A stretch of 10,525 bases of DNA from Gloeopeniophorella convolvens (taxonomy: Eukaryota > Basidiomycota > Agaricomycetes > Russulales): the NCBI GenBank assembly GCA_022496205.1, contig WTXD01000385.1, positions 1-10,525 on the forward strand. The letters are read 5' to 3'. The position numbers were made by a program, and so were the translations under genes. Below, piece by piece: positions 9,593 through 10,525 of the stretch. How positions within the stretch are numbered: the first letter of the stretch is position 1; each line of letters starts with the position of its first letter. A model generated the notes under the pieces. That model saw only the letters and a list, made by a program, of their open reading frames with translations, was not told the origin of the DNA and searched no databases.

Positions 9593-10525
9593 TGCGTGCA
9601 AAATGAAGCTTACTATGCACCTATATTGACGCACTGGCGCGGTTTCGGGGCGTACAACGGTCATTACGCAGAGCTTGCACTATGGCAGCCCACAGAACGT
9701 GTTCCATGTCCGTATTCCATCTTAAAATGTGTGACGTGTGACGCCTTTGCGCAAAGTTGTGGCCTCGGCCGAGACCCGGATGGTGATATATGATAGCCCA
9801 CTAGTTGAAAAGTAAACTCTATCTGCAGCGACCGATGGCTTGGCGCTGGCGGTAGCCTGAATCATATGGCACTCATATGGAATTCTTGGCCTCGACCGAT
9901 GCTACGCGGTCACACACTCCAGCTTCGTCTTCTTGACAATCTGTTTCTGGGGAGCTTACTCCACTGCGTGCATAGCAGACTTATTCTCACGAAAAAAGGC
10001 TTCGAAAAGCTGGATATTTGTTTAACTTACTTGTTATTATTTAATCTCGAAAAACGAGGATTAGTGAAGTTAACATTCTCTACAAGCTTTTTGATAAGGG
10101 GTAAAGTCTGTGCCTGAAGTTAAAGTTTTCTACCAGATTCCTGAGCCATAAACATCCGGTAAGACATTTCTCGGAAATCTAAACAAAACACTCATTCTGG
10201 GTGTCAAAGCGTGAAGAATATGGGTGATTGTTTGACTTTATTGCCAACTATGTTTGCATGGGGAAGTCGTGAGAGAAGGTTAACTTTATTAGGAAACTTT
10301 CTTCCCCTTTAAGAGTGCTTAGAGAGTCATTAAGTTTCTGATAACCACTTTTCCGGACGACAAAAAGCGAAAACAAGTTCAACATATATCTCGCTTATTC
10401 AAGCCTTTTTCCTTCAGGATAAGTCTGCTGTGCACGCAGTGCTCGTTTAATATTCCGGAACAGGATCACGCTCGAATTATAGCCATCGGCGTCAGCCGCT
10501 ACTTCTTCGTCTGGATTCGCAGTTA
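9593..10525. other. AT-rich 3' flank, no gene recognised
   Basis: About 930 nt after the CDF stop. The first 400 nt have mixed composition with short open frames that carry no motif. From about 9985 to 10440 the sequence is clearly richer in A and T than the rest of the window and stop-dense in all frames. Within it the heptamer TTAACTT or its complement AAGTTAA occurs at 10022, 10067, 10117 and 10280. No terminal repeats, target-site duplication or transposase/reverse transcriptase motif was found. It could be a promoter region for a gene to the right, a degraded mobile element, or plain intergenic DNA. Confidence 0.45.

Overview
The window looks like a piece of nuclear chromosome from a filamentous basidiomycete, probably an Agaricomycete. 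The evidence is dense single-copy genes on both strands, many very short GT-AG introns (46-72 nt, most 48-58 nt), often with CTNAY-like branch sites, and protein sequences that read as fungal orthologues once spliced. No prokaryotic, viral or plasmid feature was seen. All exon models were assembled by eye from reading frame, GT-AG borders and remembered family motifs; no alignment or transcript was available.

Layout, left to right: (1) possible 3' tail of an unidentified plus-strand gene (1-84), then about 800 nt with no convincing gene. (2) 882-2915, plus: complex I 49-kDa subunit NDUFS2, 13 exons, 463 aa. (3) 2999-4156, minus: NIF3-like (DUF34) protein, 7 exons, convergent with NDUFS2 and carrying an apparent one-base frameshift. 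(4) 4157-4354: divergent promoter with a compact CACGTG/TGAGTCA composite palindrome. (5) 4355-4992, plus: dithiol glutaredoxin (CPYC), 5 exons, with two in-frame start codons. (6) 4993-5697: intergenic, nothing recognised. (7) 5698-6777, minus: intronless, secreted, proline-rich protein with dibasic sites and a TATA box upstream. (8) 6778-7696: intergenic and 5' UTR region of the next gene. (9) 7697-9592, plus: cation diffusion facilitator of the DxxxD/DxxxD (Mn-type) group, 14 exons, 406 aa. (10) 9593-10525: no gene recognised, AT-rich towards the right.

The genes do not form an evident pathway or cluster. NDUFS2 is a core mitochondrial respiratory protein, glutaredoxin is a thiol/redox enzyme possibly made in mitochondrial and cytosolic forms, NIF3 is a conserved metal-binding protein of uncertain role, and the CDF protein is a metal transporter. 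I do not see an undescribed multi-gene system. The most striking features are structural: micro-exons of 2 and 10 nt in NDUFS2 and of 7 and 9 nt in the CDF gene, which simple ORF finding and many gene predictors would miss.
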